Positions 36,276 to 43,709 are shown, numbered from the stretch's first letter. The stretch: DNA of 64,000 bases from G965247775 sp965247775 (GCA_965247775.1 OZ252031.1:2542001-2606000); one strand, 5' to 3'. Numbers and translations are program-made. Notes: generated from the sequence alone by a model not told the origin.

Positions 36276-37220
36276 TCAGGCGGGCACGGCCGACAGGCGC
36301 GACGCGCGCGGGGGGGCGGCGAGGCGGCGGGCACCGGGCGGCCCAGCGGGGGCGTCGGGGTCGGCGAGGATGCGGGCGAGGACGTCGATACCCTGGACGA
36401 GGCGGGGGCCGGGGCGGCTGAACCAGGCGCTGGCCTCGACCGCCCAGACGCGGCCGGCGCGGACGGCGGGGAGGTCGCGCCAGGCCGACTGCGCTTCGAG
36501 ATCGGAGGCCTGGGCGACGATCTGGTCGAGCGTGAAGCCGCAGGGGAGGACGATGACGACATCGGGGCGGGCGGCGGCGATGGCCTCCCAGGTTGTGCGG
36601 AAGGAGGGGCGGCCGGGAAGGCCGAGGACGTCGTGGCCGCCGGCGGCGGCGATCTGGCCGGGGACCCAGTGGCCGCCGATGAAGGGGGGGTGGGTCCATT
36701 CCAGGGCGAGGACGCGGGGGCGGGGCCCCGCCGAAGGCCGATCACGCAGAGCACGGACTTGGCCACGCAGGTCGTCGGTGAGGGCGCGGGCGGGGGCGGC
36801 CCGGCCGAGGGCCCGGCCGACGTGCTCGATGGAGGCGAAAACGCCCTCGAGGTCGAGGGGGGTAAGGGTGAGGACGCGGCTGCCCAATTGCTGCTCGTGG
36901 ACGGCGCGCCGGACCGGGCCTTCGCTGACGGCACAGATGTCGCAGAGGGCCTGCGTGAGGATGAGGTCCGGGGCGAGGCGGCGGAGGAGGGGGAGGTCGA
37001 TCTGGTAGGTGGAGCCGCCGCGGGCGAGGTGGCGGCTGATGTCGTGGTCGATTTGGGCAGGGGAGCGGCCGGCGGTGGGGACGGCGGAGCGGGTGAGGAC
37101 GGGGAGCGCGGCGGCGGGGGGGGGAAAGTCGCATTCGTGGGAGACAGCGACGACCTGCGGACCGCAGCCGAGGGCGAAAGCGATCTCGGTGGCGCTGGGG
37201 AGCAGGGAGGCGATGCGCAT
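36276..37220 (-). CDS. BtuF-like corrinoid-binding protein (ABC substrate-binding fold)
   Basis: 314 residues. MRIASLLPSATEIAFALG, VVAVSHECDFP, YQIDLPLLRRLAPDLILTQ, LEWTHPPFIGGHWVPGQI and PDVVIVLPCGF are typical of the cobalamin-binding periplasmic fold. No signal peptide or lipobox is present from the ATG six bases... preceded by GGAGG at 4-base distance, so the protein seems cytoplasmic, as in the signal-less family often linked to vitamin B12 genes. Overlapping organisation with CobD-like gene. No ABC permease is adjacent. Confidence 0.85.
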   Translation of the reverse strand: MRIASLLPSATEIAFALGCGPQVVAVSHECDFPPPAAALPVLTRSAVPTAGRSPAQIDHDISRHLARGGSTYQIDLPLLRRLAPDLILTQALCDICAVSEGPVRRAVHEQQLGSRVLTLTPLDLEGVFASIEHVGRALGRAAPARALTDDLRGQVRALRDRPSAGPRPRVLALEWTHPPFIGGHWVPGQIAAAGGHDVLGLPGRPSFRTTWEAIAAARPDVVIVLPCGFTLDQIVAQASDLEAQSAWRDLPAVRAGRVWAVEASAWFSRPGPRLVQGIDVLARILADPDAPAGPPGARRLAAPPRASRLSAVPA

Positions 37221-37379
37221 TGGTCCTCCGGGGGATCCAGCCAGCGCGGGGGCCCGGGAGCAGGATAACGGCCGTCGGCGCGCGCCGCTGGGGGAGCGCT
37301 GCGGGGGGTGCGACGGTAAAGCGTCCGTAAACTTCATCACACCCGCTCTGGTAAGAGCTAGAGTTCGAGCGGTTGCGGG

Positions 37380-37409
37380 TTGACACGTCGATCGGCCCAT
37401 GCGGAGAAT
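37380..37409 (+). promoter_or_regulatory. Possible promoter for the zinc-ribbon gene at 37645
   Basis: TTGACA at 37380-37385, 18 bases, GAGAAT at 37404-37409. It lies in the 424-base gap 37221-37644, which otherwise shows no gene; the leader would be about 230 bases. No cobalamin riboswitch elements were found there for the divergent B12 genes. Confidence 0.35.
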
Positions 37410-37644
37410 GTTCCGGAAATCACAAAGTCGTGTGGCGGTCGGCCAACGCGACCGGGACGGAGTGCCAAAACTCCCCAGGCGAGCCGATGCGGGATCGTCG
37501 GGCGCGCTGGGGACCGGGGGACGTACGACCAGGGGGAATTCCGCCGCGGCGGATGGGGCGCGCCCAGCCCGCCCGAACCCCAGAACGCATCCCGGAGGCC
37601 AGGGCAAGCCCGCGTCGCCGAACGTGAAGGAGGAGGCTCGCCCC

Positions 37645-37854
37645 ATGCCCGTGGCTACCCCCGTGCAGTGCCCACGCTGCTCAGGATCAATGCTGGCGGA
37701 ATCGGACGCGCACGGCGCGTTCAGCACCTGCTTGGCCTGCGGCTACGTCGCGGAGAGCCGGGTGATTTCGGTGTTCGAGTTGGAGCAGGAGCAGGCGGTG
37801 GAGGAGGGGCGGCAGCGGCGGCGGCAGCCGTCGCACGGGAAGCTCCGCCTCTAG
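37645..37854 (+). CDS. Small zinc-ribbon protein
   Basis: 69 residues, ATG after AAGGAGGAGG. Two CxxC knuckles: VQCPRCSGSML and STCLACGYVAE, about 20 residues apart, then an acidic stretch ELEQEQAVEEG and a basic tail RQRRRQPSHGK. Likely a structural zinc protein that binds nucleic acid or a protein partner; no named family recognised. Confidence 0.75.
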   Translation: MPVATPVQCPRCSGSMLAESDAHGAFSTCLACGYVAESRVISVFELEQEQAVEEGRQRRRQPSHGKLRL

Positions 37855-38193
37855 CAGGCGAGCCCTGCTTTCTCTGATCGACGGCGGGGCGGCGCCCCCC
37901 GCCGAGCGGCCTCGGACGGGCCGGCCCCGAGCGCGCGGCGCGGCGGCGCGCGACGATTCGCTTTCCCCTGAGAGCGCTTGCAGCCGATCGGCTACGGGCG
38001 ATCCCGCGGCGGCGTGCGCGGGGCGCCGTAGGCGCGCGCGCGACGGCGCCGGCAGCGCGGGCGTCCACCAGAGACGATCAGGATTGCGGACGCGCGCTGG
38101 GAGATCCCCTGATGTTGGGGCGGCGAGGCGGCGCGCAGAATGACCTTCAGGTTCGCCCTCGCCGGGGCGGGTGCACGGGGAAGGGGCCCGCCG
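37855..38193. other. Non-coding stretch between the two zinc-ribbon genes
   Basis: About 340 very GC-rich bases with short inverted repeats (for example cggcggggcggcgccccccgccg at 37882-37904, an imperfect hairpin that could terminate the upstream gene). No supported gene. Confidence 0.4.
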
Positions 38194-38388
38194 ATGGCCG
38201 GGCGCCGCCATTACTGGGTGCTGTCGCCGCCGGCGGCGGACGTGGTGCGGGGGCGCTGCAAGCGCTGCCGCGCGGAGCGGGAGTTTCCGGCTCGCCTGGA
38301 CGAGACGGATCGGAGTAACGACCACGAGGATCTGACGCGGAGCGGCGGGAGCGGGACGGCGGGGGCGGCCTTGCCGGGCGCCGCGTAA
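38194..38388 (+). CDS. Small zinc-binding protein (HYWVLxPP...RCKRCxAEREF type)
   Basis: 64 residues from ATG 38194 after AAGGGG. RHYWVLSPPAADVVRGRCKR and CRAEREFPARL, then TDRSNDHEDLT match a family of short proteins I have seen in Chloroflexota, with one CxxC pair. Function unknown. It lies 100 bases before the shortened response regulator. Confidence 0.65.
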   Translation: MAGRRHYWVLSPPAADVVRGRCKRCRAEREFPARLDETDRSNDHEDLTRSGGSGTAGAALPGAA

Positions 38389-38487
38389 AACGAGGGGCGG
38401 TGGTCGTTGCCGCTTCAGGATCGCAGCAGTAGAGTGGCGGCCCTTCGCCGGGAGGGCGAGCCCGCGGCCCGGACGAGGAAGGTAGCG

Positions 38488-38886
38488 ATGAGCGACGGGC
38501 ACCAGTCGAAGTCTGCCGGCAAGAAGCCCGCGCTGGCGCAGCGGCGCGCTTCGCGGGTGCGGGTGCTGATCGTGGATGATCACGCGGTGCTGCGGCGGCG
38601 GCTGGAGAGCCACGATGCGATCGATGTGGTGGGGGATGTGGCGAACGGGCGGGAGGCGGTGCAGCTGGCGGAGGATCTGTCGCCGGACGTGGTGCTGATG
38701 GACGTGGTGGGCCGGGAGCGGGAAGTGCTGCAGTTGATCGCGGATCAGCTGGTGATCAGTGTGAAGACGGTGGAGGCGCACATCATGAGCAAGCTTTGGG
38801 CGCGCAACCGCACGGATTTGATCCGCTACGCGATCCGCCGGGGCATCATTGGGCTGGACCCGATGCCGCGGTTGCGCGCGGGCTAA
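38488..38886 (+). CDS. Internally deleted LuxR/NarL-type response regulator
   Basis: 132 residues, against about 210 normally. The receiver begins normally (VRVLIVDDHAVL, DVVGDVANGREAVQLAEDL, DVVLMDV, with the phosphoacceptor Asp), but passes directly from VLMDV to GREREVLQLIA of the HTH domain. The Thr, Lys and second half of the receiver are missing, and within the HTH the segment between LIA and LVISVKTVEAH (normally SNKEIAERL) is also shortened. All deletions keep the frame. The ATG follows GGAAGG. It could be a DNA-binding decoy or simply non-functional. Confidence 0.8.
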   Translation: MSDGHQSKSAGKKPALAQRRASRVRVLIVDDHAVLRRRLESHDAIDVVGDVANGREAVQLAEDLSPDVVLMDVVGREREVLQLIADQLVISVKTVEAHIMSKLWARNRTDLIRYAIRRGIIGLDPMPRLRAG

Positions 38887-38890
38887 GCGG

Positions 38891-39193
38891 GTGGCGGACG
38901 CGGCGCGGTTGGACGTGCCGCCGGCGGCGCTGCCGGGCGGCTGGCTGGGGCAGCAGCTGCAGCGCTTGCAGCGCTTGCTGGCGTTGCGCGCGGCGCACGC
39001 GGCGCACCTGAACGCGGAGGGGCGCCACCTGCTGGACCACGCGATTTTCACGACGTTCGTGGACTGCCGGGAGCTGGGGGCGGAGACGCTGGCGTCGGCG
39101 CTGCTGGCGCAGGAGGGGCTGACCGCAGCGACGGCTGGGGCCGAGGCGGCGGCGGCGCTGCGGTCGGCGCCACCCGGCGACGCGGCGGGCTGA
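38891..39193 (+). CDS. Hypothetical protein downstream of the shortened regulator
   Basis: 100 residues from GTG 38891, four bases after the regulator stop. A helical protein: GQQLQRLQRLLALRAAHAAH, then LNAEGRHLLDHAIFTTFVDC and LGAETLASALLAQEG. The conserved-looking core and tight spacing argue for a real co-transcribed gene. No family recognised. A terminator follows at 39218. Confidence 0.6.
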   Translation: MADAARLDVPPAALPGGWLGQQLQRLQRLLALRAAHAAHLNAEGRHLLDHAIFTTFVDCRELGAETLASALLAQEGLTAATAGAEAAAALRSAPPGDAAG

Positions 39194-39217
39194 GGCCCGC
39201 CCGGTTCCCGTCCACAC

Positions 39218-39243
39218 CGCCCGGCACCTGCGCCGGGCGTTTT
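39218..39243 (+). terminator. Intrinsic terminator
   Basis: CGCCCGGC, loop acctgc, GCCGGGCG, then TTTT: a perfect 8-bp GC stem and U-tract 25 bases after the stop at 39193. It closes the regulator operon. Confidence 0.85.
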
Positions 39244-39404
39244 GCATTGCGGGCGGCGCGCCGGGCGGAGCGACGGGGCGTCCCGGGGGCGCGGATGGGG
39301 GAAGGGGTGAGGGCCTCAGGGGGCCGGGCTCAGCAGCCTGGGGATTCTGCCACTGGGGAGCCCAGCAGGCCACTCACATACTGGGGTGCGGCAGCAGTCC
39401 ACGG

Positions 39405-39702
39405 TGATCGGGTTGCTGAAGTTCAACGATGACCCTCTCTGGGTGAAACCCGGATCTGGTGCAGACGATCGAGGCGAGGCCGGACACGCGGCTGCTGCTG
39501 ACAACGGGGCTGAGGCTGATGGTGCAAGAGGAGCCGGCTGGCGGACGGGATCGCGCTGGACGCGAGCGGGGGTTACGCCTTCGTGGCGACGGCGGGGGAG
39601 GACACGGTGGCGGTGGTGGACCTGGAAGAGCACCAGGTGGTGGGGCGGCTGCCGGCGGGGCGGGGCCCGAGCGGCGTGTTCTGGGCGGCGGGGGGGCGCT
39701 GA
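39405..39702 (+). pseudogene. Fused remnants: FlbD-like start and beta-propeller end
   Basis: GLLKFNDDPLWVKP in one frame, then QTIEARPDTRLLLTTGLRLM in another, matches FlbD, a small flagellar-operon protein (L-x-G-x-L-W-V-N-P-D-L, then ETIEATPDT). It is followed in a third frame by IALDASGGYAFVATAGEDTV and VVGRLPAGRGPSGVFW, a blade of a YncE-like beta-propeller, and a stop at about 39700. Two unrelated gene ends joined with frameshifts: decayed DNA. No other flagellar gene is in the window. Confidence 0.5.
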
Positions 39703-39746
39703 TACAACCCCGCGAGCGCGAAGCGCCGGTCGCGCCGGGGACCCGG

Positions 39747-40173
39747 ATGGAGCTACGGGAGTACCGCAAAGCTACGCGTTGCGAGCAGCGGGGGCGCCTG
39801 CGGGCCTGCCGCCGGGGCCTGGCGGGGCAGTGCCAGTATTGCGCGCGGGGCTTCTGCGGGGAGCACGGGGAGCGGTTCGGGGAGGGGGAGGAGGTCTGCC
39901 AGCGGAGCCGCTGTCAGGCGAAGAAGGCGGACCTGGCGCGGCACGTGGCGTTTCGAGCGGAGGCGCGGGAGCGCAACGCCGCCGGGGAGTGTGGGATGCC
40001 GGGCTGCGCGTCGGCGGAGGCGACGGATTGCCAGCGCTGCGGGCCCTCCTACTGCGTGGCGCACCCTGCAGGAGACGATCGGGACTGTGATGCATCAGGG
40101 GGAGCCGGGGTCGGACGTCTTACGGCTCTGCGTGCACTGCGTGGAACGGGCCGCGATCTGGGAGCGCGCCTAG
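39747..40173 (+). pseudogene. Cys-rich zinc-finger protein with one frameshift
   Basis: MELREYRKATRCEQRGRLRA starts a protein with several Cys/His pairs: GQCQYCARGFCGEHG, VCQRSRC, GECGMPGC, DCQRCGPSYCVAHP, resembling AN1/B-box-type treble clefs. At about 40062 an extra C (caccctg) shifts the frame; the second copy at 42330 has cacctg and continues QETIGTVMHQGEPG, then VLRLCVHCVERAAIWERA and stop. So the true protein is about 142 residues, and this copy is broken either by mutation or an assembly error. Originally it converged on lipB. Confidence 0.7.
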
Positions 40174-40203
40174 GCGTCCTCGGCGGAGGTGGGGCGCAGT
40201 TCC
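40021..40203. repeat. 183-bp direct repeat, left copy
   Basis: Matches 42330-42511 with only a handful of differences (one indel at about 40063). It contains the 3' end of the zinc-finger gene and, on the other strand, the last codons of lipB. It bounds the left side of the 2.1-kb insert. Confidence 0.95.
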
Positions 40204-40271
40204 CGCCGCACCTCTGCGCCAGGATGTCGCAAGCGCGCCGCCGCGTCAGGCTTGTCTCCCCTCCGGTCCGA

Positions 40272-40394
40272 CTACCCGCCCCCCTGCAACGTCGTCGTGA
40301 TGGCATGCACGACCGTGAGGAACAGGACGGCGATCAGCAGGGCGATGAGGAGGCTTAGGTTATGGCCGCGGCAGGCTAGAGGAGAGGCTGACAC
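40272..40394 (-). CDS. Tiny single-helix membrane protein
   Basis: 40 residues from a GTG: VSASPLACRGHN, then SLLIALLIAVLFLTVVHAI and TTTLQGGG. One hydrophobic helix of about 19 residues. It lies inside the repeat-bounded insert, on the strand of the nuclease-LysM gene and five bases after the small ORF at 40399. Too short to prove; tiny membrane peptides are common as toxins or accessory subunits. Confidence 0.35.
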   Translation of the reverse strand: MSASPLACRGHNLSLLIALLIAVLFLTVVHAITTTLQGGG

Positions 40395-40398
40395 GGTG

Positions 40399-40494
40399 CT
40401 AGCGCCCGTTCAAGGCGCGGACCCTCCCCTCGACCAGCTCCACCAGCGTGGTCTCCCCGTTCGGGCGAGTCGTGTGCAGTAGCCAGCGTCTCAC
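40399..40494 (-). CDS. Tiny ORF between the nuclease-LysM gene and the membrane peptide
   Basis: 31 residues from GTG 40494: VRRWLLHTTRPNGETTLVEL to VEGRVRALNGR. The same frame is open upstream as far as the TAG that ends the nuclease-LysM gene, so it may be an old C-terminal extension cut off by a stop. The amino-acid pattern looks protein-like. Low confidence. Confidence 0.25.
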   Translation of the reverse strand: MRRWLLHTTRPNGETTLVELVEGRVRALNGR

Positions 40495-40596
40495 TTGCCG
40501 CGAGGGGGGCTCCCGATGACCAGCCGGTACCGCTGGACGGGGATCGTTGGGGGAGCACTCCCCAATGCGGATCCGCGCCGACGCGGACCCGGAAGC

Positions 40597-42180
40597 CTAT
40601 CGGGCGCCGCTTGGCGCTGCGGGTGGCGAGGCTTCGGCTCCAGCAGCACCGTCCCCGGGAATGACGAGCTCCCACCCGAGCCCGAGGTTTCCGCAGTCGG
40701 CATCGATCCGGGGGTTGGCCTCCCGCAGTGCCTGCGTCGTCACGCCGTGTTCTTCGGCGATCCGCCAGCAGACATCACCGACCCTCACGGCGTAGGTCCT
40801 GGAACGGCCGAGCCAGTGGCGGCGGTGAGGGGGGGCCACCGCTGCCGGTGAGCGCACGGTCGGCTCGGGAGTGACGGAGGCAGTGGGAATGACAAGGTCC
40901 CATCCGGCCACGAGGTTTCCGCAGGCGGCATCGATCCGGGGGTTGGCCGCCCGCAGCGCCTGCGTCGTCACGCCGCGTTCTTCGGCGATCCGCCAGCAGA
41001 CATCGCCGGCCCTCACGGTGTAGGTCCTGGAACGGACGAGCCAGTGGCGGCGGTGATCGGGGGCCAGCTCCGCCGGTGAGCGCACGGTCGGCTCGGGAGT
41101 GACGGAGGCGGTGGGAATGACGAGGTCCCATCCGGCCACGAGGTTTCCGCAGGCGGCATCGATGCGGGGGTTGGCCGCCCGCAGCGCCTGCGTCGTTACG
41201 CCGCGTTCTTCGGCGATCCGCCAGCAGAAATCGCCGGCCCTCACGGTGTAGGTCCCGGACGGCCGAGACGCTGGCGGCGTTGATAGGGGGGCTGCTGCGC
41301 CGTCGCCGGGAATGACGAGGTCCCACCCAACCCCGAGGTTTCCGCAGGCGGCATCGATGCGGGGGTTGGCCTCTCGCAGTGCCTGCATCGTCACGCCGTG
41401 CTCTTCGGCGATCCGCCAGCAGAAATCGCCGGCCCTCACGGTGTAGGTCCTGGCCAGCCGAGGCGATGCCGATGAGGGTACGGTCGGCTCGGGAGTGATG
41501 GAGGGGGTGAGGGATTCCTCCGGCGTCGCAGCGGGCGCTGTGTGCCGGGGCGCTGTCGGCTTGTCGTCGCCGAAGACCAAGCCCAGGATCACGACTAGCA
41601 GCACCAGGCCGATTATCACGCCTATGCCGGTGCCCACCCCCGGCTCGCCACCCTCCCGCTCCTCACCGCTTATCATGCCTATGCCGGTGCCCACCCCCGG
41701 CTCGCCACCCTCGCGCTCCTCACCGCTCAGCTCCGCGAGGCTGTGGGGACCCAGGGACCGCACGGCTACGGGCGGGTCGAGCCCCTTCAGCGCGATTTCG
41801 GCGTTCCTACTCCACGCGGTCCGCGGGGGCGTGACCACCAGCCTCTCGGCGAACCGTTCGCCGCCAAACGCGCGCGCCGAGTTGGCAATGAACGAGTCCA
41901 GATCCCCCTTGCTGATGCGCGCCTGGTCCTTGCACTGCACGGCGACGAGAGCGCCGTCGTCCTGGCGGCGCGCCACGATGTCGATGCCGAGGTCGCGTTC
42001 GGCCGAGCCCGGCCAGTCCGCCCAGAGCCAGACGTCTCCGAAGCGGCGTTCCGAACGTAGCGCCCGCGCGACCAGCCTCTCGAAGGCGTGTCCGCGCGCC
42101 CGGGGGTCGGGGTACCGATCGACGAGGCGTCGATAGGCGTCGGCGAAGGTCTCGCCGGTCGTGCCCTCGCGCTCACGCAC
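40597..42180 (-). CDS. Mrr-like nuclease - TM helix - four LysM domains
   Basis: 527 residues from GTG 42180 (five bases after GGGAGG; an earlier GTG at 42222 adds 14). Residues 15-150 form a PD-(D/E)xK restriction-endonuclease-like domain: AFERLVARAL with Glu34, VWLWADWPGS, LGIDIVARR with D67, AVQCKDQ with Q82-x-K84, and AWSRNAEIALKGLDPPV, as in nuclease modules at the start of some DEAD-type helicases. Two exact-like 19-residue repeats (SGEEREGGEPGVGTGIG...) at 152-189 lead into one TM helix (about 187-203). Outside lie four LysM domains (about 245-292, 310-356, 386-432, 462-508), each with a Cys pair (FCWRIAEE, AACGNL). The nuclease would face the cytoplasm and the LysM array the cell wall. 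Confidence 0.85.
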   Translation of the reverse strand: MREREGTTGETFADAYRRLVDRYPDPRARGHAFERLVARALRSERRFGDVWLWADWPGSAERDLGIDIVARRQDDGALVAVQCKDQARISKGDLDSFIANSARAFGGERFAERLVVTPPRTAWSRNAEIALKGLDPPVAVRSLGPHSLAELSGEEREGGEPGVGTGIGMISGEEREGGEPGVGTGIGVIIGLVLLVVILGLVFGDDKPTAPRHTAPAATPEESLTPSITPEPTVPSSASPRLARTYTVRAGDFCWRIAEEHGVTMQALREANPRIDAACGNLGVGWDLVIPGDGAAAPLSTPPASRPSGTYTVRAGDFCWRIAEERGVTTQALRAANPRIDAACGNLVAGWDLVIPTASVTPEPTVRSPAELAPDHRRHWLVRSRTYTVRAGDVCWRIAEERGVTTQALRAANPRIDAACGNLVAGWDLVIPTASVTPEPTVRSPAAVAPPHRRHWLGRSRTYAVRVGDVCWRIAEEHGVTTQALREANPRIDADCGNLGLGWELVIPGDGAAGAEASPPAAPSGAR

Positions 42181-42329
42181 ACACGCCTCCCTCGCGAATC
42201 CAGATGTGGGAGAGTAGTCCACCCCACCATGTCGGGTGCTTGTCAGGGCACGTGCGCGCGGCGCACAGAGCTCTCCACAGGGGGCCAGACACCCGATGCT
42301 TTCGAATCTGTTGATCCGCCGGGCGGCCG

Positions 42330-42511
42330 CGACGGATTGCCAGCGCTGCGGCCCCTCCTCCTGCGTGGCGCACCTGCAGGAGACGATCGGGACCGTGATG
42401 CATCAGGGGGAGCCGGGGTTGGACGTCTTACGGCTCTGCGTGCACTGCGTGGAACGGGCCGCGATCTGGGAGCGCGCCTAGGCGTCCTCGGCGGAGGTGA
42501 GGCGCAGTTCC
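42330..42511. repeat. 183-bp direct repeat, right copy
   Basis: Starts at cgacggattgcc and ends at gcgcagttcc, matching 40021-40203. Its plus strand carries the intact-frame 3' end of the zinc-finger gene (TDCQRCGPSSCVAHLQET to IWERA, stop 42478-42480), without its 5' part; the minus strand is the genuine end of lipB. Confidence 0.95.
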
Positions 42512-43173
42512 AAGCGAAACTCGTCGGCGAAAGCCCGGAGGAAGCGCTGCTTGACGTCGGCCAGAGGGGGGGTAGGGGCGCAGATCTGGGCCAGGGAAGC
42601 CGCGACGACGCCGGGCTGGCCGCAGGGGGCGATCCAGGCCCAGTGGCTCATGTCCGGATCGACGTTGAGGGCGACGCCGTGGCGGCTGACGCCGCGGGAG
42701 ACGTGGACGCCGACGGAGGCGATTTTGCCTTCGGCGGTGAAGACGCCGTGCATCGCGGGGTCGCGGCGGCCGGCGACGGCGTAGGTGTTGAGGAGGCGGA
42801 GGACGGCGCCCTCCAGGGCCTGCACGTAGGCGCGGATGCCGAGGCCGCGCCGGCGCAGGTTCAGGATGGGGTAGGCGACGAGTTGACCGGGACCGTGGTA
42901 GGTGACGTCGCCGCCGCGTTCGCTCTGGACGACGTCGGCGCCGGAGCGGCGGAGGAGGCCGGGGGCGAGGATGCCGGTGCGATCGCCGCGGCGGCCGAGG
43001 GTGACGACCGGATCGTGCTCGACGAGGAGGAGGGTTTCGGGGCCCGCGCCGGCGACGACGGCGGCGTGCAGGGCGCGTTGCAGCTCCCAAGCGGGGGCGT
43101 ACGCGAGGCGGCCGAGGTCGCGGAGGGCGACGGCGGAGGCGCGTGCGTCGCGGGGGTCAGCCGAGGCAGTCAC
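42478..43173 (-). CDS. lipB: Octanoyltransferase LipB
   Basis: 231 residues from GTG 43173, overlapping the Nudix gene by 17 bases. Transfers octanoyl from acyl carrier protein to lipoate-dependent enzymes. Motifs: LLLVEHDPVVTLGRRG, SERGGDVTYHGPGQLVAYPI, the Lys K150 in GKIASVGVHVSRGV and acyl-thioester Cys C184 in IAPCGQPGV. All are in place. The final codons lie in the 183-bp repeat, whose left copy is a lipB-end duplicate. lipA is not in the window. Confidence 0.95.
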   Translation of the reverse strand: MTASADPRDARASAVALRDLGRLAYAPAWELQRALHAAVVAGAGPETLLLVEHDPVVTLGRRGDRTGILAPGLLRRSGADVVQSERGGDVTYHGPGQLVAYPILNLRRRGLGIRAYVQALEGAVLRLLNTYAVAGRRDPAMHGVFTAEGKIASVGVHVSRGVSRHGVALNVDPDMSHWAWIAPCGQPGVVAASLAQICAPTPPLADVKQRFLRAFADEFRLELRLTSAEDA

Positions 43174-43663
43174 GACCGTCTCGCCAGGCGCGGAGGATGG
43201 TTGCGTCGTGGGGGAAGGCGGGCGGGGGCAGGGCGTCGGCGGGGAAGAAGCGGACCTCGGAGGCTTCCGGGCCAGCTTGGAGCGTGCCACCGGCGACGCG
43301 GCCGCGCAGGACGATGAAGATGACCGGGTCGCCGGGGCGAGAGAAGACGCCAAGGAGTCCCTGGAGAGCGACTTCGATGCCGGTTTCCTCACTCACCTCG
43401 CGGACGGCGGCGGCGCGGATCTCCTCGCCGCGATCGACAAAGCCGCTGGGCAGGGCCCAGGCGCCCATGGCGGGCTGATGGTTGCGGCGGGTGTAGAGCA
43501 GGTGGCCGTGGGCGTCCTGGACGAGGACGCCGACGGCGACTTTGGGGTCCTCGTAGTGGACGAAGTCGCAGGCGGGGCAGGCGAGGCGGAGGGCACTCCC
43601 GGTCTCGCGGGAGACGAGGGCGGTGGCGCAGAGGGGGCAGAAGCGGGGGGTGAAGTTGGGCAG
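43157..43663 (-). CDS. Nudix hydrolase with N-terminal zinc ribbon
   Basis: About 168 residues. Zinc ribbon RFCPLCATALV and RLACPACDFVHYEDPKVAVG, then the Nudix box GFVDRGEEIRAAAVREVSEE with the REVxEE core. Such zinc-ribbon Nudix proteins act on NADH, ADP-ribose or similar diphosphates. No ATG, GTG or TTG lies at the conserved start; a CTG at 43663 sits six bases after GGAGG (cggagggcgggc) and gives LPNFTPRFCPLC, so a CTG start is proposed. Otherwise translation would start inside the end of the LmbE gene. Confidence 0.88.
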   Translation of the reverse strand: MPNFTPRFCPLCATALVSRETGSALRLACPACDFVHYEDPKVAVGVLVQDAHGHLLYTRRNHQPAMGAWALPSGFVDRGEEIRAAAVREVSEETGIEVALQGLLGVFSRPGDPVIFIVLRGRVAGGTLQAGPEASEVRFFPADALPPPAFPHDATILRAWRDGRDCLG

Positions 43664-43709
43664 GCCCGCCCTCCGATCAGGCCGGCCGCGGGGGCGGCCG
43701 GGGTGGAGG

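Noticed and set aside
37221..37400. Cobalamin riboswitch upstream of the BtuF-like gene
   Set aside because: The B12-box consensus and conserved stem elements could not be found on the minus strand.
39459..40358. One continuous 299-residue plus-strand protein
   Set aside because: The frame fuses the FlbD-like fragment, a shifted beta-propeller region, the zinc-finger gene and post-frameshift nonsense; comparison with the repeat at 42330 shows the correct end lies in another frame.
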